The notes under the pieces are model-generated. The model did no database searches. It was given only the letters and a program-made list of their open reading frames with translations, and was not told where the DNA came from. This document shows positions 34,350-42,742 of a stretch of DNA of 64,000 nucleotides, in pieces (the first letter of the stretch is position 1; every line of letters starts with the position of its first letter). The position numbers and the translations under genes were made by a program. The DNA is from Pseudomonas mediterranea CFBP 5447 (GTDB taxonomy: Bacteria; Pseudomonadota; Gammaproteobacteria; Pseudomonadales; Pseudomonadaceae): contig NZ_KN322987.1 of assembly GCF_000774145.1 (NCBI RefSeq), positions 792,747 through 856,746 on the forward strand. Direction: 5' to 3'.

Positions 34350-34970
34350 TCATAGGCTCCCCAGGATCCTTTGCAAGCCGCTCAAGACCGCCAGCAACGC
34401 GGCGCGCTGCTCTCGTCCGATAGGAATGTAACGACGAAAGGCCGGCATGCGGTTGACCACCTCACTGCCGCCCATGTGCTCCAGGCGTACACACCATTCG
34501 CGCCCTTGCAGCTCTATGCGCAAGCGCTTGAAGTCCAGCGGCATGAGCGCCTGGTACAGCGCCGGATCCTGCTCCACCGCCGCCTGCAGCCGGGCCGCCA
34601 GCGCCGTGTCCCCGCCCCGCTGCCGACAGCGAATGCCATTGCGGCGAATGGCCCCGCCATGGTGCAGCTCCAGGCGCGCCGTGCCCTCTATCGGCGCCGG
34701 CACGCGCAGCACGAACTCAGTCATCACCAAGTGCATCAGTAGCTGCGATTCGGTGCGTTCGACGACTTCCAAATGAAGGCTGTCGTCGTCGCTGACCAGC
34801 GTCGCCGTCGCCGGTCCCGACAACTCGAAGCGCGCCAGGCCGAGGTTGCGCCGCACATGCTCCAGGGTCACCCCCGGCCGATAACCGGCCGGGGCGCGCC
34901 TGGCGCTGAACAGCTCAGACAGTTTTTGCAGCACGCTCGTCAAACTCGGCGACAGGTTGCCCTGGCTCAT
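34350..34970 (-). CDS. DUF3156 family protein
   Basis: A 206-aa cytoplasmic protein, rich in Arg and Leu, with RMPAFRRYIPIGREQRAAL near the C-terminus. It fits the DUF3156 family, typically next to APC permeases, function unknown. The ATG at 34970 (GGAG upstream) lies 56 bases inside the end of the permease gene, in a different frame, so expression is likely coupled to the transporter. Confidence 0.75.
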   Translation of the reverse strand: MSQGNLSPSLTSVLQKLSELFSARRAPAGYRPGVTLEHVRRNLGLARFELSGPATATLVSDDDSLHLEVVERTESQLLMHLVMTEFVLRVPAPIEGTARLELHHGGAIRRNGIRCRQRGGDTALAARLQAAVEQDPALYQALMPLDFKRLRIELQGREWCVRLEHMGGSEVVNRMPAFRRYIPIGREQRAALLAVLSGLQRILGSL

Positions 34971-36414
34971 GGGAGAACTCCTTGGCCAGCACGTCTTCGA
35001 CCGACGCCGGCTTGAATGGATTGACCTTCTGCACCACCAAAGTCCAGAACAACGCATAGGCTGCGGTGCCGCCGAGCATCACCGCGAACGGGATGTAGAT
35101 GTCCGCCGGGTTCATGCCCGGTGGCGTGATGAACCACATGCCCAACACGATGCCGACGCTGGAGAGGATCTGTGGCAGCGGGAACCATGGCGAGCGATAG
35201 GCCCGTGGCAGGTCGGGACGACGGATCCGCAGGCTGACCACCGACACGGTCACCAGCAGATAGGCAAAGCTCCAGGCACACACCGCCGCCAGCACCAGGT
35301 GCATGATGTTGTCGGTGTTGCCACCGAGCCACAGGGCGTGCAGGCAAGGAATCAGCGCCGCCACCAGGATGCACAACAGCGGCGTCTTGAAGCGCGGGTG
35401 CAGGTAGGTGAAGACTTTCGGCAGAGCGCCGTCCACCGCCATCCCGTAAAGGATCCGAGGCACGCCGGCCATCAATGTGTTGATGGTCGCCGCACCGGCA
35501 AACAGAAAGCCGATCCCCAGCCACAGCGGGCCGATGTCGCCCATGACCTGTTCGGCGAAGCGCGGGATCGCCATGGGCGTGTCCAGCAGATGCACGCCGC
35601 TGGTGGCATCCAGCAGCACGTTTTCCACCTGGCGTTTCATGGCTGCGCCGTAGATGAACATGCACGAGGCGACACTCAACAAGCCCAGGACCATCGCCTT
35701 GGGCATGACCTTGGCCGAGTTGCGCAAGTCCGGCGCCAACGGCGTCACGAACTCGCAACCGACGAACATGAACATCGCCATGCCCACCAGCGACAGGATG
35801 GTGATCAGGTCAGTGCCCACCAGCGAGACGCCGAACCAGCCCTCCAGTTGCACCGCCGGCGCGGCGATCAGGCCCAGCACGCCGAACACCATCAACGTGG
35901 TCCACATGCCGAACGTCAGGATGATTTCGGCCCTGCCAAACGCGCTGACGCCGAAGGCATTGAGCACCCCGAAGACGATGACGAACCCGACCCCGAGCAG
36001 CCAGGAGCCACCGGCGGATTCGGCCAGGGTGTTCAGGTGTTCGAAGTTCACCAGCGCCATGACCCCGGAAAGAATGGTCTCGGCGGTCCCGGCGAACACG
36101 TGCACGATCAGGTAGGCCGATAGCGTGCCGGTGATCGCGAAGAAGCGCCCCATGCCGCAGTTGATGTAGTCATAGACCGAACCGGTGGTGGGCAGGATCG
36201 ATGCGGCTTCGGCGAACGTGGTCGCCTGGGCCAGCATCATGACCACGGCGATCAGCATGGCCACGGCAAACGCGCTGCCGCCGATACCGAAACCCATGGT
36301 CGCGGTGAGAATCACCGGGCTGGCCATGATCAGGCCAATGGTACTGGCCAGGGCAGTGGGAAAGCCCACCGTGCCCCGGTTCAGGTGGGCGGTGAGCCGG
36401 TCATTGATCGACAT
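34915..36414 (-). CDS. APC-family amino acid/amine permease
   Basis: A 499-aa inner-membrane transporter with about 12 membrane segments. APC marks: GFPTALASTIGLIMASPVI in helix 1, a conserved Glu in FAEAASILPTTGSVYDY, and FMFVGCEFVTPLAPDLRNS. Such permeases import amino acids or amines by proton symport. In this setting, between feaR and a porin, uptake of an aromatic amine or amino acid is likely but not proven. The start at 36414 has GAGG 9 bases upstream; a longer frame to 36744 is rejected. Confidence 0.85.
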   Translation of the reverse strand: MSINDRLTAHLNRGTVGFPTALASTIGLIMASPVILTATMGFGIGGSAFAVAMLIAVVMMLAQATTFAEAASILPTTGSVYDYINCGMGRFFAITGTLSAYLIVHVFAGTAETILSGVMALVNFEHLNTLAESAGGSWLLGVGFVIVFGVLNAFGVSAFGRAEIILTFGMWTTLMVFGVLGLIAAPAVQLEGWFGVSLVGTDLITILSLVGMAMFMFVGCEFVTPLAPDLRNSAKVMPKAMVLGLLSVASCMFIYGAAMKRQVENVLLDATSGVHLLDTPMAIPRFAEQVMGDIGPLWLGIGFLFAGAATINTLMAGVPRILYGMAVDGALPKVFTYLHPRFKTPLLCILVAALIPCLHALWLGGNTDNIMHLVLAAVCAWSFAYLLVTVSVVSLRIRRPDLPRAYRSPWFPLPQILSSVGIVLGMWFITPPGMNPADIYIPFAVMLGGTAAYALFWTLVVQKVNPFKPASVEDVLAKEFSHEPGQPVAEFDERAAKTV

Positions 36415-36703
36415 GGTGCAGATCCTCGAAAAGCGGATTTTTAGTATGGATGCCACAGCCGTCCAGGAGCCGGCATTCGAGCTCCCCAGCCAGTCCCTGA
36501 TCGAAACGGCGTTGCGTGCAGCCTCACTTTGCGCCGCCCCGTGACGGGCGTCTTGCCCATGTCTGCCGCCGGTTTTGTTGCTGCCTGCCAGCGTCCGCCA
36601 CCTGGCGGGCTGGGTCAATTCCCTGGCAGCCAGGTGAAAGACTTCCCCGGCCCCTGCTCGCCTTAATGCGTGCTCTGTCATCCAACCACACTGGGGAAAC
36701 ACC
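36415..36703. other. Divergent promoter region, permease and porin
   Basis: A 289-base gap between the outward-reading permease and porin genes, presumably carrying both promoters. I saw no clear operator; GTTAAC-type sites are absent. No gene. Confidence 0.4.
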
Positions 36704-38032
36704 ATGGAGCACACACGCCACACACCACTGTTGCGCCACGCCATCGGCCTGGGCGTCGCCTTGCTGGCCGCCGGACCATCGGCCCAGGCCTATGAGCTTT
36801 ACGCCGACGAAGACACCACTGTCACCGGCAACTTCCTGGCGGTCTACGGAATGTTCAATAGCCGCAAGAACTACGACGGCACCGCCGGCGGTTCCAGCTG
36901 GCGGGAAGGTTTCATCAAGTATGGCCTGAGTGTCGAGCAGACACTCGCAGGCACGGGCAGTGTCTACGGCACCGCCAATCTGGTCAGCTCCGGCACCTGG
37001 GGCGACGGCGATCCGGCCGGCCTGAGCGACGGCTCCGAACGCACCACCAAATTCGATGAAGCCTTCGCCGGCTGGCGCTCGGGGGATTTGTTTCCACTCC
37101 TGGGCAAGGATGGTGTCGACTTGTCCTATGGTCGTCAGGTGATCACCCTGGGCGACGGCTTCATCATCAACGACGACGGCCTGAACCTGGGCAAAGGCCC
37201 GGCGGATGGCGAGTTCAATCGTGGCGGCGCCTATTACCTGGCAGCCCGTCACGCCTTCGACAAGACCGCCGTGCTGCGCCTGGGCGGCAAGGAAGGCGTG
37301 CACGGCAGCCTGATGTGGATCAAGTCCGATAACCGCGCCCAGGCCAACACCGAAATGGCCGCCGGTACCCTGGAATACACCGGCGCGCCGGGCACCCTGG
37401 GCTTGACCTATATCCATGGCATCGACGTCGACGACCACTACGCCAGCGACTTCCAGAAGCAGCGCGAAGGCATGGACATCTACAGCCTGCGCGGCAGCGG
37501 CAATGCCGGCATCGAAAACGCTCACTTCGCCTTCGAATACGCCTGGCAGGACAAGGACGCCGGCGCGGAAAAAGCCTGGTACACCGAGGCTGGCTACACC
37601 TTCGCCGACCTGCCCTGGACCCCCGACCTGACCTATCGCTACAGCCGTTACTCGCAGAACTGGGACTCGATGTTCAACGGCCTGAGCCGTGGCTACGGCA
37701 CCTGGTTCCAGGGCGAGGTGACCGGCAACTATTCCGGCCCGTTCAACAGCAATACCGCCATCCAGCACGTCGGCCTCAAGCTCAAGCCGACGGAAACCGT
37801 GACCCTCGGCGCATTGCTCTTCGACTACAAGACCTTGCATACCCGCGAGGCATTGAACCTCGACGGCCGTGAACTGGACCTGTACGTGGAATGGGCGCTG
37901 AACGAGCACCTGATCGTTACGCCGCTGGTGGGCCTGTACAAGCCGGAAAAGGACGACAGCAACGGTGGCAATCAGGTGGGCGGCAACGGCACCAACGTCT
38001 ACAGCCAACTGGTGGTGGCGGTGCCGTTCTGA
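36704..38032 (+). CDS. Outer-membrane porin (beta-barrel), family uncertain
   Basis: A 442-aa protein with a signal peptide (cleavage after AQA, residue 28), alternating hydrophobic/polar strands, many Tyr, Trp and Gly, and a C-terminal Phe (VVAVPF), all typical of an outer-membrane beta-barrel. Length is like OprD-family specific porins, but the sequence (YELYADEDTTVTGNFLAVYG) may place it nearer to alginate-export-like porins. It is divergent from the APC permease, so it is probably the outer-membrane entry for the same substrate. GGGGAAACACC precedes the ATG. Confidence 0.78.
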   Translation: MEHTRHTPLLRHAIGLGVALLAAGPSAQAYELYADEDTTVTGNFLAVYGMFNSRKNYDGTAGGSSWREGFIKYGLSVEQTLAGTGSVYGTANLVSSGTWGDGDPAGLSDGSERTTKFDEAFAGWRSGDLFPLLGKDGVDLSYGRQVITLGDGFIINDDGLNLGKGPADGEFNRGGAYYLAARHAFDKTAVLRLGGKEGVHGSLMWIKSDNRAQANTEMAAGTLEYTGAPGTLGLTYIHGIDVDDHYASDFQKQREGMDIYSLRGSGNAGIENAHFAFEYAWQDKDAGAEKAWYTEAGYTFADLPWTPDLTYRYSRYSQNWDSMFNGLSRGYGTWFQGEVTGNYSGPFNSNTAIQHVGLKLKPTETVTLGALLFDYKTLHTREALNLDGRELDLYVEWALNEHLIVTPLVGLYKPEKDDSNGGNQVGGNGTNVYSQLVVAVPF

Positions 38033-38071
38033 ACGCATCGGGAGCGGCCAGGACGGCGGCTCCCGACCCGC

Positions 38072-39043
38072 TTACTGTTTGTGCTGATGCAACATCGTCT
38101 GGATCTGGTGCGTCGCCTGGCGGGTACTCTCCGCCAGCTTGCGGACCTCGTCGGCCACCACGGAAAAACCGCGTCCGACTTCTCCCGCCCTGGCGGCCTC
38201 GATCGCCGCATTCAAGGCCAGCAGGTTGGTCTGATCGGCAATGCCCTTGATCACCCCCACCACCGTGGCGATCTGGGCGTAGGTCACCTGATTCTGCTCC
38301 AGCATGCGCTGATGGGTGGATTGGGCCGAGCGCTCATCGCTGATGTCACGCACCGCGCCAATGACCCGCACCAGCCGTCCATGGGCATCCCGTACCGCGC
38401 GCCCGCGCTCACGGCACCAGATGTAGTCCCGGCTGTTATGGCGCATGCGGTACTCGAAGACGTATTCGCCACTGCCCTGGGAGCCGAGGATCTCCCGGTC
38501 GAAAATCGCCATGATCTTCGGCAGGTCGTCCGGGTGGGTGATGCCCACCTGGGCATCCCAGCCATCGGGTAGCTCATCCGGCCCGTAGCCCAGCAGCGAG
38601 CGGAACTGGCTGGAGAAACGCATGCCGCTGCCAGGATGCTGGAGATCGCCGTTGACCACCGTAATATCCCAGCAGCCTTCGGTCAGGGTCGATTGCAGCA
38701 GTTCCCAGATCTGCGCTTCCTGGCGGTGCTGCTGCAATTGCTGACGGTGTTCATCCAGCTGCGTTTCCAGTGCGCGCTCGCGCACCTCGGCCTGGGCCAG
38801 TTGCTGGCGCGCCGTTTCCAGCTCACGCTCGCCTTGCTGAGCTCGGGCCACTTGCTCGTCCAACTGTTCTTCGACGCGACGACAGCGCTCCGTGGCTTCC
38901 GCCAACAGCCGAGCGTGCCGGGCCAGGCACGGCCGCAGTTGTGGATACGCGTCGAGCACCGGTGTGTCGTCGCTTTCACCGGCCAGCACCCGCTGCACCT
39001 GGGCGCTCAGCGCCAGTTTCTGTCTGTTGCTCTGGAGAAACAT
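38072..39043 (-). CDS. Soluble PAS-containing chemoreceptor (short MCP)
   Basis: A 323-aa cytoplasmic sensor without membrane segments. Residues about 1-110 are coiled coil rich in Gln and Glu, about 125-235 form a PAS domain with PAC end (ELPDGWDAQVGITHPDDLPKI; YIWCRERGRAVRD), and the rest is a short MCP signalling hairpin tip with the conserved IADQTNLLALNAAIEAARAGE. The protein stops soon after the tip, so the returning helix is very short. It is divergent from the FeaB-type gene. Confidence 0.85.
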   Translation of the reverse strand: MFLQSNRQKLALSAQVQRVLAGESDDTPVLDAYPQLRPCLARHARLLAEATERCRRVEEQLDEQVARAQQGERELETARQQLAQAEVRERALETQLDEHRQQLQQHRQEAQIWELLQSTLTEGCWDITVVNGDLQHPGSGMRFSSQFRSLLGYGPDELPDGWDAQVGITHPDDLPKIMAIFDREILGSQGSGEYVFEYRMRHNSRDYIWCRERGRAVRDAHGRLVRVIGAVRDISDERSAQSTHQRMLEQNQVTYAQIATVVGVIKGIADQTNLLALNAAIEAARAGEVGRGFSVVADEVRKLAESTRQATHQIQTMLHQHKQ

Positions 39044-39250
39044 CGCCCGCCCCTTTGCCCGTCAAGTCGAAACGCCGATCTGACCGCAAACCGACGACGC
39101 TGGCTTGTCCCTGGCTGCAATGGGTTTTGCTCCTGGCTGCCAACGCCATCCTGGCAGGCACAGACATACGCCACGGCAGGCACAGTCAAGCCGCGCCATC
39201 CGCCAGCGATTAACCTCGGGCTTTCCCTTGTTCGCGATCAGGAAACTCCC

Positions 39251-40738
39251 ATGAGCGATATTGCCCTGCTGCCTCAGGTCGAGGCCTTTCTCGGCCGGCG
39301 TCACGCGCTGTTCATCGACGGCCGCTACGTCGAAAGCCAAGGCGGCCAGACCCTGGACGTCCTCAACCCCGCCACCGGCCAAGTCATCGCCCAGGTCAGC
39401 GACGCCATTGCCGCCGATATCGACGCGTCGGTGGAGTCATCCCGGCGCGGCTTCAAGGAATGGTCCCGGACGGCACCGGCGGTGCGGGGCCATGTGTTGC
39501 TCAAACTGGCCGACCTGATGGAGCAGAACCGCGAGGAACTGGCGCAGATCGAAACCTGTCAGTCGGGCAAGATCATTCACATCTCCCGCGCGTTCGAAGT
39601 CGACCAGGCCGCTCACTTCCTGCGCTACTACGCCGGCTGGGCCACCAAGATCGGCGGGCAGACCATCACCCCGTCGCTGCCCTCTTTCGCCGGTGAACGC
39701 TACACCGCGTTCACCCTGCGTGAACCGGTCGGTGTGGTCGTGGGCATCGTGCCGTGGAATTTCTCCACCATGATCGCCATCTGGAAACTCGCCTCGGCGC
39801 TGGTGACCGGCTGCAGCGTCATCATCAAACCCAGCGAGTTCACCCCGCTGACCATCCTGCGCATCGCCGAACTGGCCATGCAGGCCGGTCTGCCGGCGGG
39901 TGCCCTGAACGTGGTCACCGGTGGGGGCCAGGTGGGGAAAGGCTTGATCGAGCACCCGGGCACCGACAAGGTTTCGTTCACCGGCTCGGTGCCGACCGGC
40001 ATCGCGGTGGGCCAGGCAGCGATGGGCGCCGGGCTGACCCGTGCCACCCTGGAGCTGGGCGGCAAGAACGCGGCAGGGTTCCTGCCGGACGTGGATCCAG
40101 AGGTGGCGGTCAACGGCATTATCGAAGCCGGTTTCCTGCATTCGGGACAAATCTGCGCCGCCGCGGAACGCTTTTTCGTCCACCGCTCGCAGATCGAGCC
40201 GATCATGGACAAACTGGCCCAGCGCCTGGGCCAGCTCGCCATCGGCTCCCCCCTGGACGAAGGCACCCAGTTCGGTCCGGTCAGCAACCGTCCGCACCAG
40301 CACAAGCTCGGTGAGTTCTTCGCCAAGGCCCGGGCGCAGAACAACACCATCGTCCACGGCGGCAAACTGATCGAGGGCCCGGGCTGCTATGTCGAGCCGA
40401 CCATCATCCTCGCCAACCGTCGTGACGACACCTTGCTCCACGAAGAGACCTTCGGCCCCATCGCGACGTTCCTACCCTACGACGACGAAGAAGAACTGCT
40501 GGACCTGATGAACGACAGCCCCTACGGCCTGAGCGCCAGCCTCTGGACCCAGGACTTGAGCAAGGCCTTGCGCATGGTGCCGGCCATCGAAGCCGGCACC
40601 GTCTGGGTGAACATGCACACCCTGCTCGACCCGGCCGTGCCGTTCGGTGGCAGCAAGGCCTCGGGGATCGGCCGGGAGTTCGGCGGCGCCTTCATCGACG
40701 ACTACACCGAACTCAAATCGGTGATGATTCGCTACTGA
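39251..40738 (+). CDS. feaB: FeaB-type phenylacetaldehyde dehydrogenase
   Basis: A 495-aa NAD-dependent aldehyde dehydrogenase similar along its length to E. coli FeaB (499 aa), including the start QVEAFLGRRHALFIDGR. Marks: GIVPWNFSTMIAIWK, FTGSVPTGI, LELGGKNAAG (base Glu), SGQICAAAERFF (catalytic Cys) and GTVWVNMHTLLD. It oxidises phenylacetaldehyde, and probably the 4-hydroxy form, to the acid, which links amine deamination to the hpa operon. Start at 39251; frames running in from upstream lack homology. Confidence 0.85.
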   Translation: MSDIALLPQVEAFLGRRHALFIDGRYVESQGGQTLDVLNPATGQVIAQVSDAIAADIDASVESSRRGFKEWSRTAPAVRGHVLLKLADLMEQNREELAQIETCQSGKIIHISRAFEVDQAAHFLRYYAGWATKIGGQTITPSLPSFAGERYTAFTLREPVGVVVGIVPWNFSTMIAIWKLASALVTGCSVIIKPSEFTPLTILRIAELAMQAGLPAGALNVVTGGGQVGKGLIEHPGTDKVSFTGSVPTGIAVGQAAMGAGLTRATLELGGKNAAGFLPDVDPEVAVNGIIEAGFLHSGQICAAAERFFVHRSQIEPIMDKLAQRLGQLAIGSPLDEGTQFGPVSNRPHQHKLGEFFAKARAQNNTIVHGGKLIEGPGCYVEPTIILANRRDDTLLHEETFGPIATFLPYDDEEELLDLMNDSPYGLSASLWTQDLSKALRMVPAIEAGTVWVNMHTLLDPAVPFGGSKASGIGREFGGAFIDDYTELKSVMIRY

Positions 40739-40776
40739 GTAGCGCGGCCACGTTCACCCTGGCGATCCGGCCCGTC

Positions 40777-42132
40777 TCAACCGACCCAGCCGACTGCCGT
40801 CTTGGGAATGACATCGGATTCATCGAGCTTGGACGCAAACATGCTCACTGCTTCGAGTGCGTCCGTGGTGCCGGTCCTGATCTGCACGATGACCGACCCG
40901 GCCTGGTCGGCGAGGGTAACCCCGCGCAATGCGCCCTCATGGGTCACGTTCATGCTGGCGACTGCTTCACGGGTTTCGGACAGGATCATGTTGATCATTT
41001 CCGCGATCTCCGACGTCGAACGGCTGGTACGCCCGGCCAGTTGCCTGACTTCGTCGGCCACCACCGCGAACCCCCTGCCCTGGTCACCGGCCCGCGCCGC
41101 CTCGATGGCGGCGTTCAGGGCCAGCAGGTTGGTCTGCTCGGCAATGCCGCGAATGGTATTGACGATCGCCGTGATCTCTTCCGAACGAGCCCCCAACTGC
41201 CCGACCAGACGCGCGGAGGCACCGATGTTGTCGGCGATCTCGCGCATTTCCTTGGCGGTCTGGTGGATCACCTGGGCACCCTGCTCGGCGACCCTCTCGG
41301 TCTCGGCGGAGATGTGATAGGCACGGGACGCGCCCCGTGAATCTTCCTCGAACTTCTCCACCCGCTCGGTGATGTCGGTGGCGAACTTGACGACCTTGCT
41401 CAACTTGCCTTCAGCGTCGTAGACCGGGTTGTAGCTCGCCTCCAGCCAGACCACCTTGCCGTGCTTGCCGATACGCTTGAACTGGCCGCTGAAAAACTCA
41501 CCGGCGTTGAGACGGCGCCAGAAATCGCTGTACTCGGAACGGCTCACCAGCTCCGGCTCACAAAACATCCGGTGGTGCTTGCCCTTGAGTTCGGCCAGCG
41601 AATAATTCATGACCTGGAGGAAGTTATCGTTTGCCGTCAGGATGTTGCCACCCAGGTCGAACTCGATCACCGCCATGGCCCGATCAAGTGCCGCCAGCCT
41701 GCCGCGGGTTTCGGCCTCGCTCGCGACTTTGGCAGTCACGTCCAGCGCATACTTGACCACCTTCGCTACGCGGCCATTTTCATCCAGCACAGGGTTATAA
41801 CTGGCTTCCAGCCAGATGTGCTGGCCTTGTCCGCTGACACGTTGAAAGGTGCCGGAAACGAATTGACCGGCACGCAGCTGGTTCCAGAATTCGCGGTACT
41901 CGGCGCTGCCCGCCAGCGCGGGGGTACAGAAATCACGATGGGACAGACCGGCCAACTGGTCCGCACGGTAACCCATCGTACTGAGAAAATTCTCATTGGC
42001 CCGAAGCACCTTGCCATCGGGGCTGAACTCGACAACGGCCATCGACCGTTCCAAGGCACCGACCAATCCCTTGTAGGTTGCCAACTCGGCTGTCCTGGCC
42101 ATCAGTTCATTTTTTAGCGTTGTATTAAACAT
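40777..42132 (-). CDS. BdlA-like PAS-PAS chemoreceptor
   Basis: A 451-aa soluble chemotaxis-type transducer. Two tandem PAS/PAC repeats with near-identical wording (MAVVEFSPDGKVLRANENFLSTMGY and MAVIEFDLGGNILTANDNFLQVMNY; both with HIWLEASYNPV or VVWLEASYNPV) occupy residues about 25-270, followed by an MCP domain with GIAEQTNLLALNAAIEAARAGDQGRGF. No membrane segment. Layout is that of P. aeruginosa BdlA, a biofilm-dispersion sensor, and of Aer-like redox sensors. GAGGGG precedes the ATG. Confidence 0.87.
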   Translation of the reverse strand: MFNTTLKNELMARTAELATYKGLVGALERSMAVVEFSPDGKVLRANENFLSTMGYRADQLAGLSHRDFCTPALAGSAEYREFWNQLRAGQFVSGTFQRVSGQGQHIWLEASYNPVLDENGRVAKVVKYALDVTAKVASEAETRGRLAALDRAMAVIEFDLGGNILTANDNFLQVMNYSLAELKGKHHRMFCEPELVSRSEYSDFWRRLNAGEFFSGQFKRIGKHGKVVWLEASYNPVYDAEGKLSKVVKFATDITERVEKFEEDSRGASRAYHISAETERVAEQGAQVIHQTAKEMREIADNIGASARLVGQLGARSEEITAIVNTIRGIAEQTNLLALNAAIEAARAGDQGRGFAVVADEVRQLAGRTSRSTSEIAEMINMILSETREAVASMNVTHEGALRGVTLADQAGSVIVQIRTGTTDALEAVSMFASKLDESDVIPKTAVGWVG

Positions 42133-42273
42133 GACATACCCCTCGACGGAACCACATAAATCAGTCGGACTTCATAGGGCTATCGACCCGTAAGTCGGGG
42201 GCTTTATACCGCCTAACAAAATTATGTATTGACGTCAAGAAAGCATCGAAAGCCCCCTAACGATCTGGTCCGG

Positions 42274-42642
42274 TCAGCGGTTCGAGCACTGTTCCAGTAT
42301 TGCGCTGGCCTCGCGAGTAAAGCAGTAGCTCTTGTCAGCCTGAGAAAAAATGACGCCCTCGTCACACAAGCGCCTGAGCACTTCACGCACACTGATGAGC
42401 GACAACTCGGCCGCGAACAACCCCAGGTAGTGGTGCACCCCGCGCACGGTGATAGAGCGCCCATCCCTGGCGGCAACGAGCAAGGCATCGATGACCTTGA
42501 GGCGGATCAGGCTGGTGCGCAGTCCGTAATGCCGCAGCAGCTCACGGATGTTGTGACGGTCGTCTTCGAGTGGATGTGGAGTCGCCGCTGTCTCGCCTTG
42601 TCCAGGTGTAACGGGAGACGCGGAGGCTGAATGTCTGTACAT
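42274..42642 (-). CDS. Fur-like winged-helix protein lacking metal sites
   Basis: A 122-aa protein whose residues about 25-105 look like the N-terminal DNA-binding domain of Fur (LLRHYGLRTSLIRLKVIDALL; ITVRGVHHYL; ISVREVLRRLCDEGVIF). The usual C-terminal dimerisation domain with His/Cys metal ligands is essentially absent; the protein ends about 15 residues after the wing. It is commonly labelled 'Fe2+/Zn2+ uptake regulation protein'. It lies 100 bases downstream of the Dab aminotransferase in the same direction. AAGGGA precedes the ATG at 42642. Confidence 0.75.
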   Translation of the reverse strand: MYRHSASASPVTPGQGETAATPHPLEDDRHNIRELLRHYGLRTSLIRLKVIDALLVAARDGRSITVRGVHHYLGLFAAELSLISVREVLRRLCDEGVIFSQADKSYCFTREASAILEQCSNR

Positions 42643-42698
42643 GCGAATAGTCCCTTTCAAGATGTACGGGTATCAAAGGTCTGGTGCCCTCTTCCCAA

Positions 42699-42734
42699 CC
42701 AAGAGGCTTGCCATCCCTGTCGGCAAGCCCTTGG
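42699..42734 (-). terminator. Hairpin after the Dab aminotransferase gene
   Basis: A stem of about 13 bp with one bulge (CCAAGAGGCTTGCC with GGCAAGCCCTTGG) just after the stop of the aminotransferase gene. There is no T run, so it may only slow or partly stop transcription into the Fur-like gene. Confidence 0.4.
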
Positions 42735-42742
42735 AGGATTTC

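Noticed and set aside
36415..36744. N-terminal extension of the APC permease
   Set aside because: The extra 110 residues are not membrane-like and overlap the porin start; the ATG at 36414 has a good ribosome site.
38636..39250. Long N-terminal extension joined in frame to the FeaB-type dehydrogenase
   Set aside because: It lies antisense to the PAS-MCP gene and has no homology; the dehydrogenase starts properly at 39251.
39111..39250. Sigma-54 promoter before the FeaB-type gene
   Set aside because: Several TGGC pieces occur, but none has a GC doublet at the required spacing.
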